From: RGIG4079 sp045646905
Lineage (GTDB): Bacteria > Bacteroidota > Bacteroidia > Bacteroidales > Muribaculaceae
DNA length: 64,000 bases
Direction of reading: 5' to 3'
Assembly: GCA_045646905.1 (NCBI GenBank)
Contig: JAZRLP010000026.1
Coordinates: forward strand, 248,001-312,000
Shown: one piece after another, positions 16,989 through 25,698 of the stretch
Position numbering within the stretch: the first letter of the stretch is position 1
Layout: each line of letters begins with the position of its first letter
Translations under genes and position numbers: made by a program
The notes under the pieces: model-generated
What the model was told of the DNA's origin: nothing
What the model saw: the letters and a program-made list of their open reading frames with translations, nothing else
Databases searched by the model: none

Positions 16989-17789
16989 TTATTCTTTTAT
17001 ATATTTAGTTGCAATTTTATAAATATTGTCGGCTTCTCCACGATTAGGACTTTCAGGATAGTTGTTGATGAATGAATAATATTCATCAACTACCTCACGA
17101 AAACGATCGGCTTTCTTTTCGTCAACACTCAATCGGGCTTCTTGGTAACGAGCTTTGAGTATGAGCAACTCAAGTTCTTCTTTGTACTTTGAATATGGGT
17201 AATCCTTTATAGCATTTCTTGCGACAATTACAGCCGATTGGTAGTTGTTGCCAAGATATGTGCCGAGGTTATAGTATAGTTGGGCATTTTGTAATTCTTT
17301 GAGCGTGAGTTTGTCTTGTAGCTCAAAAATCGCATTTTGAGCAATAGAAACTTTGTCGCTTCGTGGGAAATAATCAATAAACGCTTGTAATTCTTCAATT
17401 GCTTTAATAGTACCACTTTGGTCGAGTTGTGGCTCGGGTGAGTCTAGATAATAACCATAACCCGAGTAAAAGCGTGCTAATTCAGCATATTTGCCTTTAG
17501 GATAACGAGAATAATATGTTTGGAAATATATGCTTGCATCGAGATACTCTTTATTCTCGTAGTGACTCAATGCTAATAAGTATAATGATTCTTCAGCTTT
17601 TTCGGTGCCTTTGAATACCGTAATAACATCTTTAAGAATAGTATATGCTTGGACATATTTTTTTTGCTCGAATGCGCGTTTAGCGTAATCAAGTTTGTAA
17701 TCGAAGTCGTTACTTTTTTGTACTTGATGATATTCACCACAAGAACATATGAGTATTGACGATATGATTATAAGAAGATATTTATACAT
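16989..17789 (-). CDS. bamD: Outer-membrane assembly lipoprotein BamD
   Basis: A 266-residue lipoprotein of the BamD/YfiO family, an accessory part of the BAM complex that inserts beta-barrel proteins in the outer membrane. A lipoprotein signal (MYKYLLIIISSILICSC) is followed by five TPR-like helix pairs, including FEQKKYVQAYTILKDV, EYLDASIYFQTYYSRYPKGKY and PNRGEADNIYKIA. A TTG at 17798 is also in frame, but the ATG at 17789 opens the signal peptide and fits the TAACTTTG element at 17817..17824. First gene of the bamD-rpoZ pair. Confidence 0.9.
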   Translation of the reverse strand: MYKYLLIIISSILICSCGEYHQVQKSNDFDYKLDYAKRAFEQKKYVQAYTILKDVITVFKGTEKAEESLYLLALSHYENKEYLDASIYFQTYYSRYPKGKYAELARFYSGYGYYLDSPEPQLDQSGTIKAIEELQAFIDYFPRSDKVSIAQNAIFELQDKLTLKELQNAQLYYNLGTYLGNNYQSAVIVARNAIKDYPYSKYKEELELLILKARYQEARLSVDEKKADRFREVVDEYYSFINNYPESPNRGEADNIYKIATKYIKE

Positions 17790-17816
17790 TCTATCCAAAA
17801 TTTCTTATTCAATTTG

Positions 17817-17824
17817 CAAAGTTA
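17817..17824 (-). promoter_or_regulatory. -7 element of the bamD-rpoZ unit
   Basis: TAACTTTG on the minus strand about 28 bp before the ATG at 17789. No upstream TTTG at 19-21 bp. Confidence 0.5.
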
Positions 17825-17929
17825 GTAATAATTAGTGAAAAATGGTAATATCATATTCAAAAAATGCGTTAAAAGAGGTTTAAGGGATAATTTGGTGTGA
17901 TTTAGGGTGGAGAATCGTTGGATTTATTG

Positions 17930-17937
17930 TATATTTG
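17930..17937 (+). promoter_or_regulatory. -7 element of the GxDLY esterase gene
   Basis: TATATTTG 31 bp before the ATG at 17969, matching TAnnTTTG. The upstream element is not clear. Confidence 0.45.
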
Positions 17938-17968
17938 TAAAGTTTATAAATGAAATTTAAGTTAACTC

Positions 17969-19045
17969 ATGAGAAAAATTTTAACCTTAATGTTCTTGTG
18001 TGCTATAGTTGTGTGTAGCGCCAAGAATTTAGCTTATCATGATGCTCGTCAATTTCCATTGTTGGGCTCAGTAGTGCCTGTAGAAGAAGGCTATACTCGT
18101 TTCCCTAAAGAAATGAAAGATTTGGTAAAACGCGAATTGTTATATTCGTTAGGTACTAATACTGCTGGCATGGCAATCCGTTTTTCATCCGATGCTACTG
18201 CATTAAGTGCCAAGTGGGTTTCAACTCTTGAATTGGAGATGAATCACATGACCCCTGTGGGAATTCGTGGTCTTGACCTTTACACTTTAGATGATAACAA
18301 CGAGTGGACATTTGTTAGTAGTGTACGCCCAACGGTTAACAAGAAAGCATCAAAGTACTCTATCGTTTCAGGAATGGAGAAGAAAATGAGAGAGTATCTT
18401 CTTTATTTGCCACTATATGATGGTATTGATAGTTTGTACATTGGTATAGACTCAACAGCAGTTATTGAGATGCCAAAGGTCGATTTGCCTCGTCGTGAAA
18501 AACCTATTGTCGTTTATGGCACTAGTATTACTCAAGGCGCTTGTGCATCACGCCCAGGTATGGCTTATACCAATATTCTTGAGCGCGAAATGAATCGTGA
18601 ATTTTATAATTTTGGTTTCAGCGGTAACGGACAACTTGACATGGAAGTTGTAGGATTGTTAGGAATGATTGACGCAGGATTGTATATATTTGACTGCTTG
18701 CCAAATAATACCGCTCCACAGTTAAAAGAACGAATAGAGCCATTCTATCGTTATTTGAGAGAAAAACGCCCCGATGTTCCGGTGTTATTTATTGAAAGCC
18801 CACTTTTCCCTATTATGCGATTTAATAAGGGTACTGCAGCCGCTATTAACGAAAAAAATGAAGTGTTAAAAGCATTCTATGAAAAATTGAAGGCAGAGGG
18901 TGAAACGAATATATATTATATGAATGCCGAAGAGGTATTTGGTGGTAACACAGAATTTACTGTTGACAATTATCACTTTACAGATTTAGGTTTTCGTTAT
19001 TTCTCCGATAAATTGAAACCTATTATTGAAGCGATTGCAAAATAA
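17969..19045 (+). CDS. Exported SGNH hydrolase with N-terminal GxDLY domain
   Basis: A 358-residue exported esterase. After a signal peptide (MRKILTLMFLCAIVVCSA) comes a beta-rich domain containing GLDLY, the motif naming the GxDLY domain that accompanies Lipase_GDSL_3 hydrolases. The catalytic domain starts near residue 175 with VYGTSITQGACASRPG (nucleophile Ser), then GFSGNGQLD and the C-terminal Asp-x-x-His in DNYHFTDLG. The likely reaction is deacylation of a carbohydrate or lipid; the substrate is not readable. It lies 36 bp upstream of the GHL10 protein gene, so joint action on glycans is plausible. Confidence 0.87.
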   Translation: MRKILTLMFLCAIVVCSAKNLAYHDARQFPLLGSVVPVEEGYTRFPKEMKDLVKRELLYSLGTNTAGMAIRFSSDATALSAKWVSTLELEMNHMTPVGIRGLDLYTLDDNNEWTFVSSVRPTVNKKASKYSIVSGMEKKMREYLLYLPLYDGIDSLYIGIDSTAVIEMPKVDLPRREKPIVVYGTSITQGACASRPGMAYTNILEREMNREFYNFGFSGNGQLDMEVVGLLGMIDAGLYIFDCLPNNTAPQLKERIEPFYRYLREKRPDVPVLFIESPLFPIMRFNKGTAAAINEKNEVLKAFYEKLKAEGETNIYYMNAEEVFGGNTEFTVDNYHFTDLGFRYFSDKLKPIIEAIAK

Positions 19046-19081
19046 TAAATATAACTAAATAACTTAATCAAATTTAAATTT

Positions 19082-22000
19082 ATGATCAAAAATCTTAGAA
19101 AAATCACAGTTGTATTATCAATTGTGGTTGCCATGATGTTCAACACGGTGGTTGCATTGTCGCCAAAACGCGAGATGCGTTCAACATGGCTCACTACGGT
19201 ATGGGGTATTGACTGGCCCTCAACTCAAGGTGCAACAGCTTCAGCTCAAACCAAACAAAAGGCTGAATTAATACAGTTTTTGGACAATCTTAAAGATTGC
19301 AACTTTACATCTACTTGTTTCCAAGTGCGTAGTATGGGTGACGCAATGTATCCATCAAAATATGCACCATGGTCAAGTTATATTTCAGGCTCTCGTGGAA
19401 CCGATCCAGGATGGGACCCATTAGCTTATTTCGTAGAAGAAGCTCATAAACGAGGACTTGAAGCATATGTGTGGTTGAATCCTTATCGTTGGTCAAGTGG
19501 TACAACATGGTCAACTGCAATGGATAAAGAGTGGCAAAATAATAACATGCTTATTGCTGGCGATGATGGTAGTTATATTACATTTAACCCTGGTTTGCCC
19601 GAAACACGCGAACTCATTGTAAATGTAATCAAAGAAATTCTTGCAAATTATAAAATTGATGGTATCATTTTTGATGACTATTTCTACCCAAGTGGGGGTA
19701 CAACCGAAGGAACTTCTGCTCCTGATTATGATACATATCAATCAAGTGGAACTACATTATCAATGGGCGATTGGCGCCGTGCCAATGTGAACCAAATGGT
19801 CAAAGATGTATATGATGCAATTCAAGCAACTCGTCCCGATGTGCGTTTTGGTATTTCTCCTGCTGGTGTGTCAAGTAAATCGGCAAGTAAATATGGTGTT
19901 TCTTCTCCATCTAAATATGGCGTAAGTGCTAGTGACTGGCAATATGCACAAATTTATTCTGATCCATTAGCATGGATGGCAGCAGGAACTATTGACTTTA
20001 TTTCTCCACAATGCTATTGGTTGACAACTCACTCATCTGCGCCATTCGGTCCATTGACTCAATGGTGGCACTATGCTAATACAACTATCGGCAAAACTCA
20101 TTATTATGCAAGTCACTCGGTGTCATATATTAGCAGTGCCGATACTCAATCAAATTGGGCTGAATTGGTGAAACAAATTAATTATAATCGTCAATACTCT
20201 CCCGATGGCGTTTACGGATCAATTTATTATAGCCACACAAGTGTAACAAGCGGCACTCGTTCGCTTCTCAAGCAAGATGCTTATTCACATCCAGCCCTTG
20301 TTCCTATAATTGATTGGAAAACTAAAACAAATTATGGTAAAGTTGCAAATCTTGCTTCAACAGGATCGACTCTTTCATGGGATGCTGTATCTAATGGCAA
20401 CGCAATTATTCGTTACACGGTGTATGCTATCCCTTCATCGCTAACTCTTGACGATGCAAAACTCACAAATGGTGATGGTATAAGCAATGAGTACTTGCTT
20501 GGGGTATCATATGCTACTACTTATGAAATTCCTACAGCAAAACAAGGCGACTTCTATTATGCAGTGTGTGTATATGATGGATACGGAAACGAGTTTGAGC
20601 CAGCTATAGTTGGTTATCCCGAAGGAGAATCGGCTAAAGTAACCCTTTCTTCTCCAATAAATGGTGCAGTTGTTAATTGGACTGCCGATTTTAAATGGAC
20701 GTCAATTTCGGGTGCTTCATATGCTCTTGAGATAGCTGATAATTCAAATTTCACAAATATTCTCATTCAAAAGAAAGGGTTGACAACAAATAGCGTTAAC
20801 GTAGATTTAGGCTCATTAGAAGAAGCAAAAACATATTATTGGCGTGTGTCTTCAACTGAAAAAGGTAAATTGCCAGCGGTAAGTGAAGTTGCAACATTTA
20901 AGACTACTACTCGCCCTGCTGCTCCTGCAGTTACGCTTATATCACCATCTAATGGAGCTACATTTGAAGCAGATTTTGATTTCAAATGGAATGGGGTAGA
21001 TGTTGATTCGTATGAATTACAAGTATCAACAACTCAGGATTTCGCAAATGTTAAATACAAAAAGGAAATCGTTGCTGGAGCTTCGCAAATTGCTGAACCT
21101 ATGGTGATTTCATTGCTTGGGAAGGGTAAGTTCTATTGGAGAGTATTGTCAAAAGATTCAAGTATGAAAACAACTGCTTCAGAAGTGCGTTCTTTTGAGA
21201 TTACAAAAATTGAAATAGGTAGCTTCGAACCTGGTTACTCTATTAAATTGGATAAAGATACTTATGCCCAAGTTGGTGATATGACTTATGAAAGTCTTTG
21301 GTTCCGTTCAGTAATGGATGAATATAATAATATCACTTTCGGCGAAAACGGCTCTTATAATCGCGGTTTTTGTGCAGTGGGCGATTATGTGTATATAGCA
21401 GGTCGTAGTGACAATTCAACAAGTTCGACTATTTACCTTCGCAAAATGGATGGTAAAACAGGTGAAATAATATCTGATATTATTCTCGGCGATGAAGCTA
21501 AAATCTCGTACTATCCATGTAATGATGTTGTTAAAGACTCTAAGGGTAATGTGTGTATCTCTAACTTAACTCTTAATATTGGTTCTTCTCCATTGAAAAT
21601 TCACTTGGTAAACCTTGAAACAGGCGCTTTAACTGAGATTGCATCGTTGACAAAATCGGGGTTATCTAATACTCGTGTTGACCATGTAGCAATAACCGGT
21701 GATGTTGTTGAAGGAAACTTTACAGTTTTCGCTGCGGTGTCAAAATCAAATACAATTGTGCGTTGGACATTTGAAAATGGTGAAGAAATTGCATCTACGA
21801 CAAGCACTCTCATGTCGTTCTATCCATCTACTGCATCTAATTTAGGTATTGCTCCATTTGTTATTCCTATCACAAACGATGATATTTTTGTTGTAGGTGG
21901 CGATATTCACATGACTCGCTACAATTTTACAACAGGAAAACTTACTGATTCATTTGCCAATAAGTCAACTTTAACTCCCGAAGGATTTGAGGTAAATGGA

Positions 22001-22510
22001 GGTGCTTATCTCACACTTAATAAGAATAATTATTTGATTTATCCATATTGTGATTATAACACTACTGGTCATGCTTATAACCTTACTAAAATAAATTCAA
22101 ATTATGACTTTAGTTCTATGGAACTGATGTGGGAATTCCCTAAGGGTTCTATTGGATCGGTTAATAGCACAACATATCAAGCTGAAGTTGACTATGTTCT
22201 TTGCGGTAATGGTGTAGCTCGTATTTATGTCTATGTGCCTGGAAATGGTGTGGCAGCATATGAATTGAGTGATACAAGCGCTGCTGGCGTAGATGGTATT
22301 GTAGCGGGTGAAATGGATATTGTAGTAAATGGAAATGAATTGAAATTATCAAAAACCGTAGATAACATCGCTATATACAACATCTATGGAATGCAATTAG
22401 CTAATGAATCAAATGTATCATCTATTAATCTTAATGTATCATCGGGCGTTTATGTTGTTGAGATTGTTGATGGCGCAAATGTTTTTGCTAAAAAATTTAT
22501 TGTAAAATAA
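19082..22510 (+). CDS. GHL10/DUF187 glycosyl hydrolase-like multidomain protein with C-terminal sorting domain
   Basis: A 1142-residue exported protein. The signal peptide covers about residues 1-25. Residues ~28-400 are the family 10-like (GHL10, DUF187) TIM barrel, recognised by KREMRSTWLTTVWGIDWPS, GLEAYVWLNPYRW and the DGIIFDDYFYP strand with its acidic residues. A fibronectin III-like segment follows, then two repeats beginning VTLSSPINGAVV and VTLISPSNGATF. The region from ~715 to ~1065 looks like a beta-propeller (I tentatively compare it to DUF4623). The last ~75 residues (NIAIYNIYGMQLA...SGVYVVEI...FAKKFIVK) look like a type IX secretion C-terminal sorting domain. GHL10 proteins probably act on peptidoglycan or related glycans; activity here is unproven. 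Confidence 0.87.
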   Translation: MIKNLRKITVVLSIVVAMMFNTVVALSPKREMRSTWLTTVWGIDWPSTQGATASAQTKQKAELIQFLDNLKDCNFTSTCFQVRSMGDAMYPSKYAPWSSYISGSRGTDPGWDPLAYFVEEAHKRGLEAYVWLNPYRWSSGTTWSTAMDKEWQNNNMLIAGDDGSYITFNPGLPETRELIVNVIKEILANYKIDGIIFDDYFYPSGGTTEGTSAPDYDTYQSSGTTLSMGDWRRANVNQMVKDVYDAIQATRPDVRFGISPAGVSSKSASKYGVSSPSKYGVSASDWQYAQIYSDPLAWMAAGTIDFISPQCYWLTTHSSAPFGPLTQWWHYANTTIGKTHYYASHSVSYISSADTQSNWAELVKQINYNRQYSPDGVYGSIYYSHTSVTSGTRSLLKQDAYSHPALVPIIDWKTKTNYGKVANLASTGSTLSWDAVSNGNAIIRYTVYAIPSSLTLDDAKLTNGDGISNEYLLGVSYATTYEIPTAKQGDFYYAVCVYDGYGNEFEPAIVGYPEGESAKVTLSSPINGAVVNWTADFKWTSISGASYALEIADNSNFTNILIQKKGLTTNSVNVDLGSLEEAKTYYWRVSSTEKGKLPAVSEVATFKTTTRPAAPAVTLISPSNGATFEADFDFKWNGVDVDSYELQVSTTQDFANVKYKKEIVAGASQIAEPMVISLLGKGKFYWRVLSKDSSMKTTASEVRSFEITKIEIGSFEPGYSIKLDKDTYAQVGDMTYESLWFRSVMDEYNNITFGENGSYNRGFCAVGDYVYIAGRSDNSTSSTIYLRKMDGKTGEIISDIILGDEAKISYYPCNDVVKDSKGNVCISNLTLNIGSSPLKIHLVNLETGALTEIASLTKSGLSNTRVDHVAITGDVVEGNFTVFAAVSKSNTIVRWTFENGEEIASTTSTLMSFYPSTASNLGIAPFVIPITNDDIFVVGGDIHMTRYNFTTGKLTDSFANKSTLTPEGFEVNGGAYLTLNKNNYLIYPYCDYNTTGHAYNLTKINSNYDFSSMELMWEFPKGSIGSVNSTTYQAEVDYVLCGNGVARIYVYVPGNGVAAYELSDTSAAGVDGIVAGEMDIVVNGNELKLSKTVDNIAIYNIYGMQLANESNVSSINLNVSSGVYVVEIVDGANVFAKKFIVK

Positions 22511-22533
22511 AAAATTTAAGAATATCTCACTAG

Positions 22534-22564
22534 GGGCTACATCGATGATGTAGCCCTTTTTTTT
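22534..22564 (+). terminator. Intrinsic terminator after the GHL10 gene
   Basis: A perfect 10-bp GC-rich stem (gggctacatc / gatgtagccc) with a 3-nt loop and a run of eight T residues, 23 bp after the stop. Confidence 0.9.
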
Positions 22565-22683
22565 GTTAACATAATGAGCAAAAAAGTACGATATAATGAG
22601 GATAATAAAGGAAAATTTGTTAAGTTTGCAATTAATTTGAATAAATGTGTAAAGTTTGTTGAACTAGCAAAAAATAAATAGAT

Positions 22684-23334
22684 ATGGGAAAAGGTAATTC
22701 CTCATTTAAAAAATTTTACGATAAGCATCAAATATGGATTAATTTGCTTTTAATTCCTATTGTTGGCATTACATTGTTTTGGTTGACAATTCAATTTATG
22801 GATTTCTGGACTAATCATGGGAAAACTGCTGAGATGCCAAAGGTAGTGGGTTTAGATTTCTACAAGGCTCGTGATGTGCTCGAAGCCAACAATTTTGAGG
22901 TTGAAGTAGATTCGATATATAATACACAAGTAAAATATGGTGAGGTATTGGATCAATCACCCAAAGAAAAGGAGATTGTAAAATATGGTCGTACTGTATA
23001 TTTGAAAATCAACTCTTTCTATCCCGAAATGAAGGAGATTCGTGAAGAATTATTGCATATTTCATCAATTCAAGCAACAAAAATTCTTGAATCATTAGGT
23101 ATTACAAGAATTAAAATCAAAACCGTTATAGGTGATAATGATGATGAGGTGATAGATGTAAAATACAATGGACGAAGAGTAACTAAAGGAACAAAAATCC
23201 CTGTAACAGGCGAGGTAGAGCTCACAGTTACCGATAGCCCCAACAATGAAGGTATTGATACAATTTCGGTTGAGACTGCCAATGAAATTCTTAATGACTC
23301 ATTGGTGCACGACCGCTCTTTATTTGAAGAATAA
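22684..23334 (+). CDS. Single-pass membrane protein with PASTA domains
   Basis: A 216-residue protein with a short cytoplasmic tail, one membrane segment at about residues 16-40 and an exported part. A clear PASTA domain follows (MPKVVGLDFYKARDVLEANNFEV ... GEVLDQSPKEKEIVKYGRTVYLKI), then a second, divergent PASTA-like unit (SSIQATKILESLGI ... VTKGTKIPVTGEVELTV). PASTA domains bind muropeptides or beta-lactams in kinases and PBPs of other phyla; here there is no kinase or transpeptidase domain. The rluD gene starts 29 bp downstream. Role unknown; peptidoglycan sensing is inference. Confidence 0.85.
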   Translation: MGKGNSSFKKFYDKHQIWINLLLIPIVGITLFWLTIQFMDFWTNHGKTAEMPKVVGLDFYKARDVLEANNFEVEVDSIYNTQVKYGEVLDQSPKEKEIVKYGRTVYLKINSFYPEMKEIREELLHISSIQATKILESLGITRIKIKTVIGDNDDEVIDVKYNGRRVTKGTKIPVTGEVELTVTDSPNNEGIDTISVETANEILNDSLVHDRSLFEE

Positions 23335-23363
23335 TACTCCTAAATACATAAAATAAATAATCT

Positions 23364-24437
23364 ATGGATCACCTGATTCAAGATGAATTTGAAGAAGATT
23401 TGCTGTCATTGCAAGAGGTCGAGCCCGGTGATGATGGTAATGGAATGTATGAGCATTTTCGTTTTGTAGCCGACAAGGGGCAGACACTATTGCGCGTTGA
23501 TAAGTTCCTCGTTGCACGAATGGAAAAATCATCACGAAATAGAATTCAACAAGCTGCTGATGCAGGGTGTATTCTTGTTAATGGCAAGGCCGTTAAATCA
23601 AATTATAGAGTAAAACCATTAGATGTGGTTACTATTGTAATGGATAGGCCTCGTTATGAGTTAGAGATAATTGCTGAAGACATTCCTTTAGATATAGTTT
23701 ATGAAGATGATAGTTTGTTGGTTGTAAATAAACCTCCTGGCTTGGTTGTTCATCCTGGACATGGAAACTATCATGGAACATTAGTAAACGCATTAGCCTA
23801 TCATTTTAAAGATAATCCCGAATATGATGTAAATGATCCTCGGATGGGTTTAGTGCATCGCATAGATAAAGATACATCGGGGTTGTTAGTGGTTGCTAAA
23901 ACTCCTAATGCAAAGACTCATCTAGGAAAACAATTTTTTGACAAAACGACAAAACGCGAGTATGTCGCAGTTGTTTGGGGTGCTCCAAACCCTGAAAATG
24001 GTCGCATTGAAGGTAATATAGGTAGAAGTCTTAAGGATAGGTTGCAAATGGCTGTTTTTCCCGATGGAGATATGGGAAAACATGCTGTAACTCATTATGA
24101 AACAATTGAGTCATTTGGGTGTGTGTCGGTTGTTAAGTGCCGTTTAGAGACAGGTCGAACTCATCAAATTAGAGTTCATATGAAATATATAGGTCACCCT
24201 TTATTGAATGATGCTCGTTATGGAGGTGATCAAATATTAAGAGGCACTACAAGTGCAAAATATCGACAATTTGTAATGAATTGTTTTGATATATGCCCTC
24301 GTCAAGCGTTGCATGCTCGCACATTGGGATTTGTTCATCCCGAAACCGGTGAAGAATTATTCTTTACTGCTCCCGTGCCGTCGGACATGACTGCAATGAT
24401 TGAAAAATGGCGAGGATATGAAGTTGCTATTCGCTAA
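23364..24437 (+). CDS. rluD: 23S rRNA pseudouridine synthase of the RluD family
   Basis: A 357-residue RluA-family pseudouridine synthase, most like RluD, which modifies helix 69 of 23S rRNA. An S4 RNA-binding domain lies at about residues 40-100 (RVDKFLVARM, SRNRIQQAADAGCILVNGK). The catalytic motif HRIDKDTSGLLV has its Asp at residue 168, and RTHQIRVHMKYIGHPL is the second family block. It is slightly longer than the E. coli protein owing to an acidic N-terminal extension. It is the second gene of a pair with the PASTA protein. Confidence 0.92.
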   Translation: MDHLIQDEFEEDLLSLQEVEPGDDGNGMYEHFRFVADKGQTLLRVDKFLVARMEKSSRNRIQQAADAGCILVNGKAVKSNYRVKPLDVVTIVMDRPRYELEIIAEDIPLDIVYEDDSLLVVNKPPGLVVHPGHGNYHGTLVNALAYHFKDNPEYDVNDPRMGLVHRIDKDTSGLLVVAKTPNAKTHLGKQFFDKTTKREYVAVVWGAPNPENGRIEGNIGRSLKDRLQMAVFPDGDMGKHAVTHYETIESFGCVSVVKCRLETGRTHQIRVHMKYIGHPLLNDARYGGDQILRGTTSAKYRQFVMNCFDICPRQALHARTLGFVHPETGEELFFTAPVPSDMTAMIEKWRGYEVAIR

Positions 24438-24486
24438 ATTTCTATAAGAAATTAGCTTTTGGCTATGATATATGAGTATTTTATGT

Positions 24487-24494
24487 TATCTTTG
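24487..24494 (+). promoter_or_regulatory. -7 element of the acyltransferase-to-folK run
   Basis: TATCTTTG ends only 9 bp before the first ATG at 24504, so the transcript would start close to or at that ATG. Initiation at one of the later in-frame ATGs (24513, 24519 or 24522) is a real alternative. Confidence 0.5.
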
Positions 24495-24503
24495 AATTGT
24501 TAA

Positions 24504-25697
24504 ATGAATAATATGTCAATGATGAACGTTCAATATACTACCCCCGAAGCATTTAAAGATATTGCTCCAATAGATGATTGCGATTTTAATGAAAAAATGT
24601 CGCAACTTGTAAAAGAGCCAGGTTTTGAACATGCTATTCGATACGCAATGCCCGATGTGGATTATCAGGCATTTGTTGAAGGGTTACTTAAAATAAATAA
24701 TAAAAAGGATTTTCAACACATGATAATTGCTCCTTTTTTGGAGATGCTTGCAAAGAAAACTACAAGCGGATTATCAATAAGTGGTGTTGAAAATATTGAT
24801 AAGAATAAATGCTATACATTTATAACTAATCATCGTGATATTGTATTAGATGCTTCATTTTTGAATGTATTGTTGTGGCGAAACGGATTGCCTACAACTG
24901 AAATTGCGATAGGAAGCAATCTATTAGTTTATGAATGGATTAGTGATTTAGTAAGGCTTAATAAAAGTTTCATCGTTAAGCGCAACTTAAAAATGCTTCA
25001 AGCTTTAGCCGCTGCAAAGCAACTATCGGCATATATTCATCATGCAATCAATGAAAAACATGAATCGGTGTGGATTGCACAGCGTGAAGGTCGTTCTAAA
25101 GATTCAAACGATTTTACCCAAGAGAGTCTTATAAAAATGATTGGATTGGCTGGTGGTGATACTATGCTCGAGAATCTTAAACAAATAAATTTGTTGCCAG
25201 TTGCAATTTCATATGAGTATGATCCTAATGACTATTTAAAAGCTCGTGAATTCTTGTTGAAACATAAAGACCCCGAGTTTAAGAAAAGTCAGCGTGATGA
25301 TTTATTAAGTATGGAGACAGGTTTGATGCAATATAAAGGGCATGTTCATTTTACTGTTGGCAAATGCATTACTCCATCGTTGGAATCGTTAGACAAAGAA
25401 ACCGATCGCTCTGAGGTATTAAAAGTTGCGTGTAAATCAATTGATAATCTCATTCATGCTGGTTATTATATTTATCCAATCAACTATATAGCACATGATA
25501 AGTTAGAATCATCAACAAGATTTGCTGAATTCTATACTGCTGAACAAGTGGCTGCTTTTGATAAATATATTGAAGGCCAATTAGCTAAGGTTGATGATGT
25601 CCCAAATTTGGAGGAAGATGATTATGCATTTATGCGCCAACGGATGCTAGAAATGTATGCAAATCCTCTAAAGAATCAACTTGCGTTAGAGCAATAA
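24504..25697 (+). CDS. Glycerol-3-phosphate/1-acylglycerol-3-phosphate acyltransferase-like protein
   Basis: A 397-residue PlsC-like acyltransferase domain protein. The catalytic NHxxxxD motif is visible as NHRDIVLDAS, followed by the substrate-binding block IAQREGRSKD (EGxS-type). Length exceeds that of ordinary PlsC proteins (about 240 residues), with added N- and C-terminal helical regions. It probably acylates a lipid or lipid-like acceptor at the inner membrane; the acceptor is unknown. The first ATG lies so close to the predicted promoter that a start a few codons in may be used. The phosphoesterase gene follows after one base. Confidence 0.82.
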   Translation: MNNMSMMNVQYTTPEAFKDIAPIDDCDFNEKMSQLVKEPGFEHAIRYAMPDVDYQAFVEGLLKINNKKDFQHMIIAPFLEMLAKKTTSGLSISGVENIDKNKCYTFITNHRDIVLDASFLNVLLWRNGLPTTEIAIGSNLLVYEWISDLVRLNKSFIVKRNLKMLQALAAAKQLSAYIHHAINEKHESVWIAQREGRSKDSNDFTQESLIKMIGLAGGDTMLENLKQINLLPVAISYEYDPNDYLKAREFLLKHKDPEFKKSQRDDLLSMETGLMQYKGHVHFTVGKCITPSLESLDKETDRSEVLKVACKSIDNLIHAGYYIYPINYIAHDKLESSTRFAEFYTAEQVAAFDKYIEGQLAKVDDVPNLEEDDYAFMRQRMLEMYANPLKNQLALEQ

Positions 25698-25698
25698 A

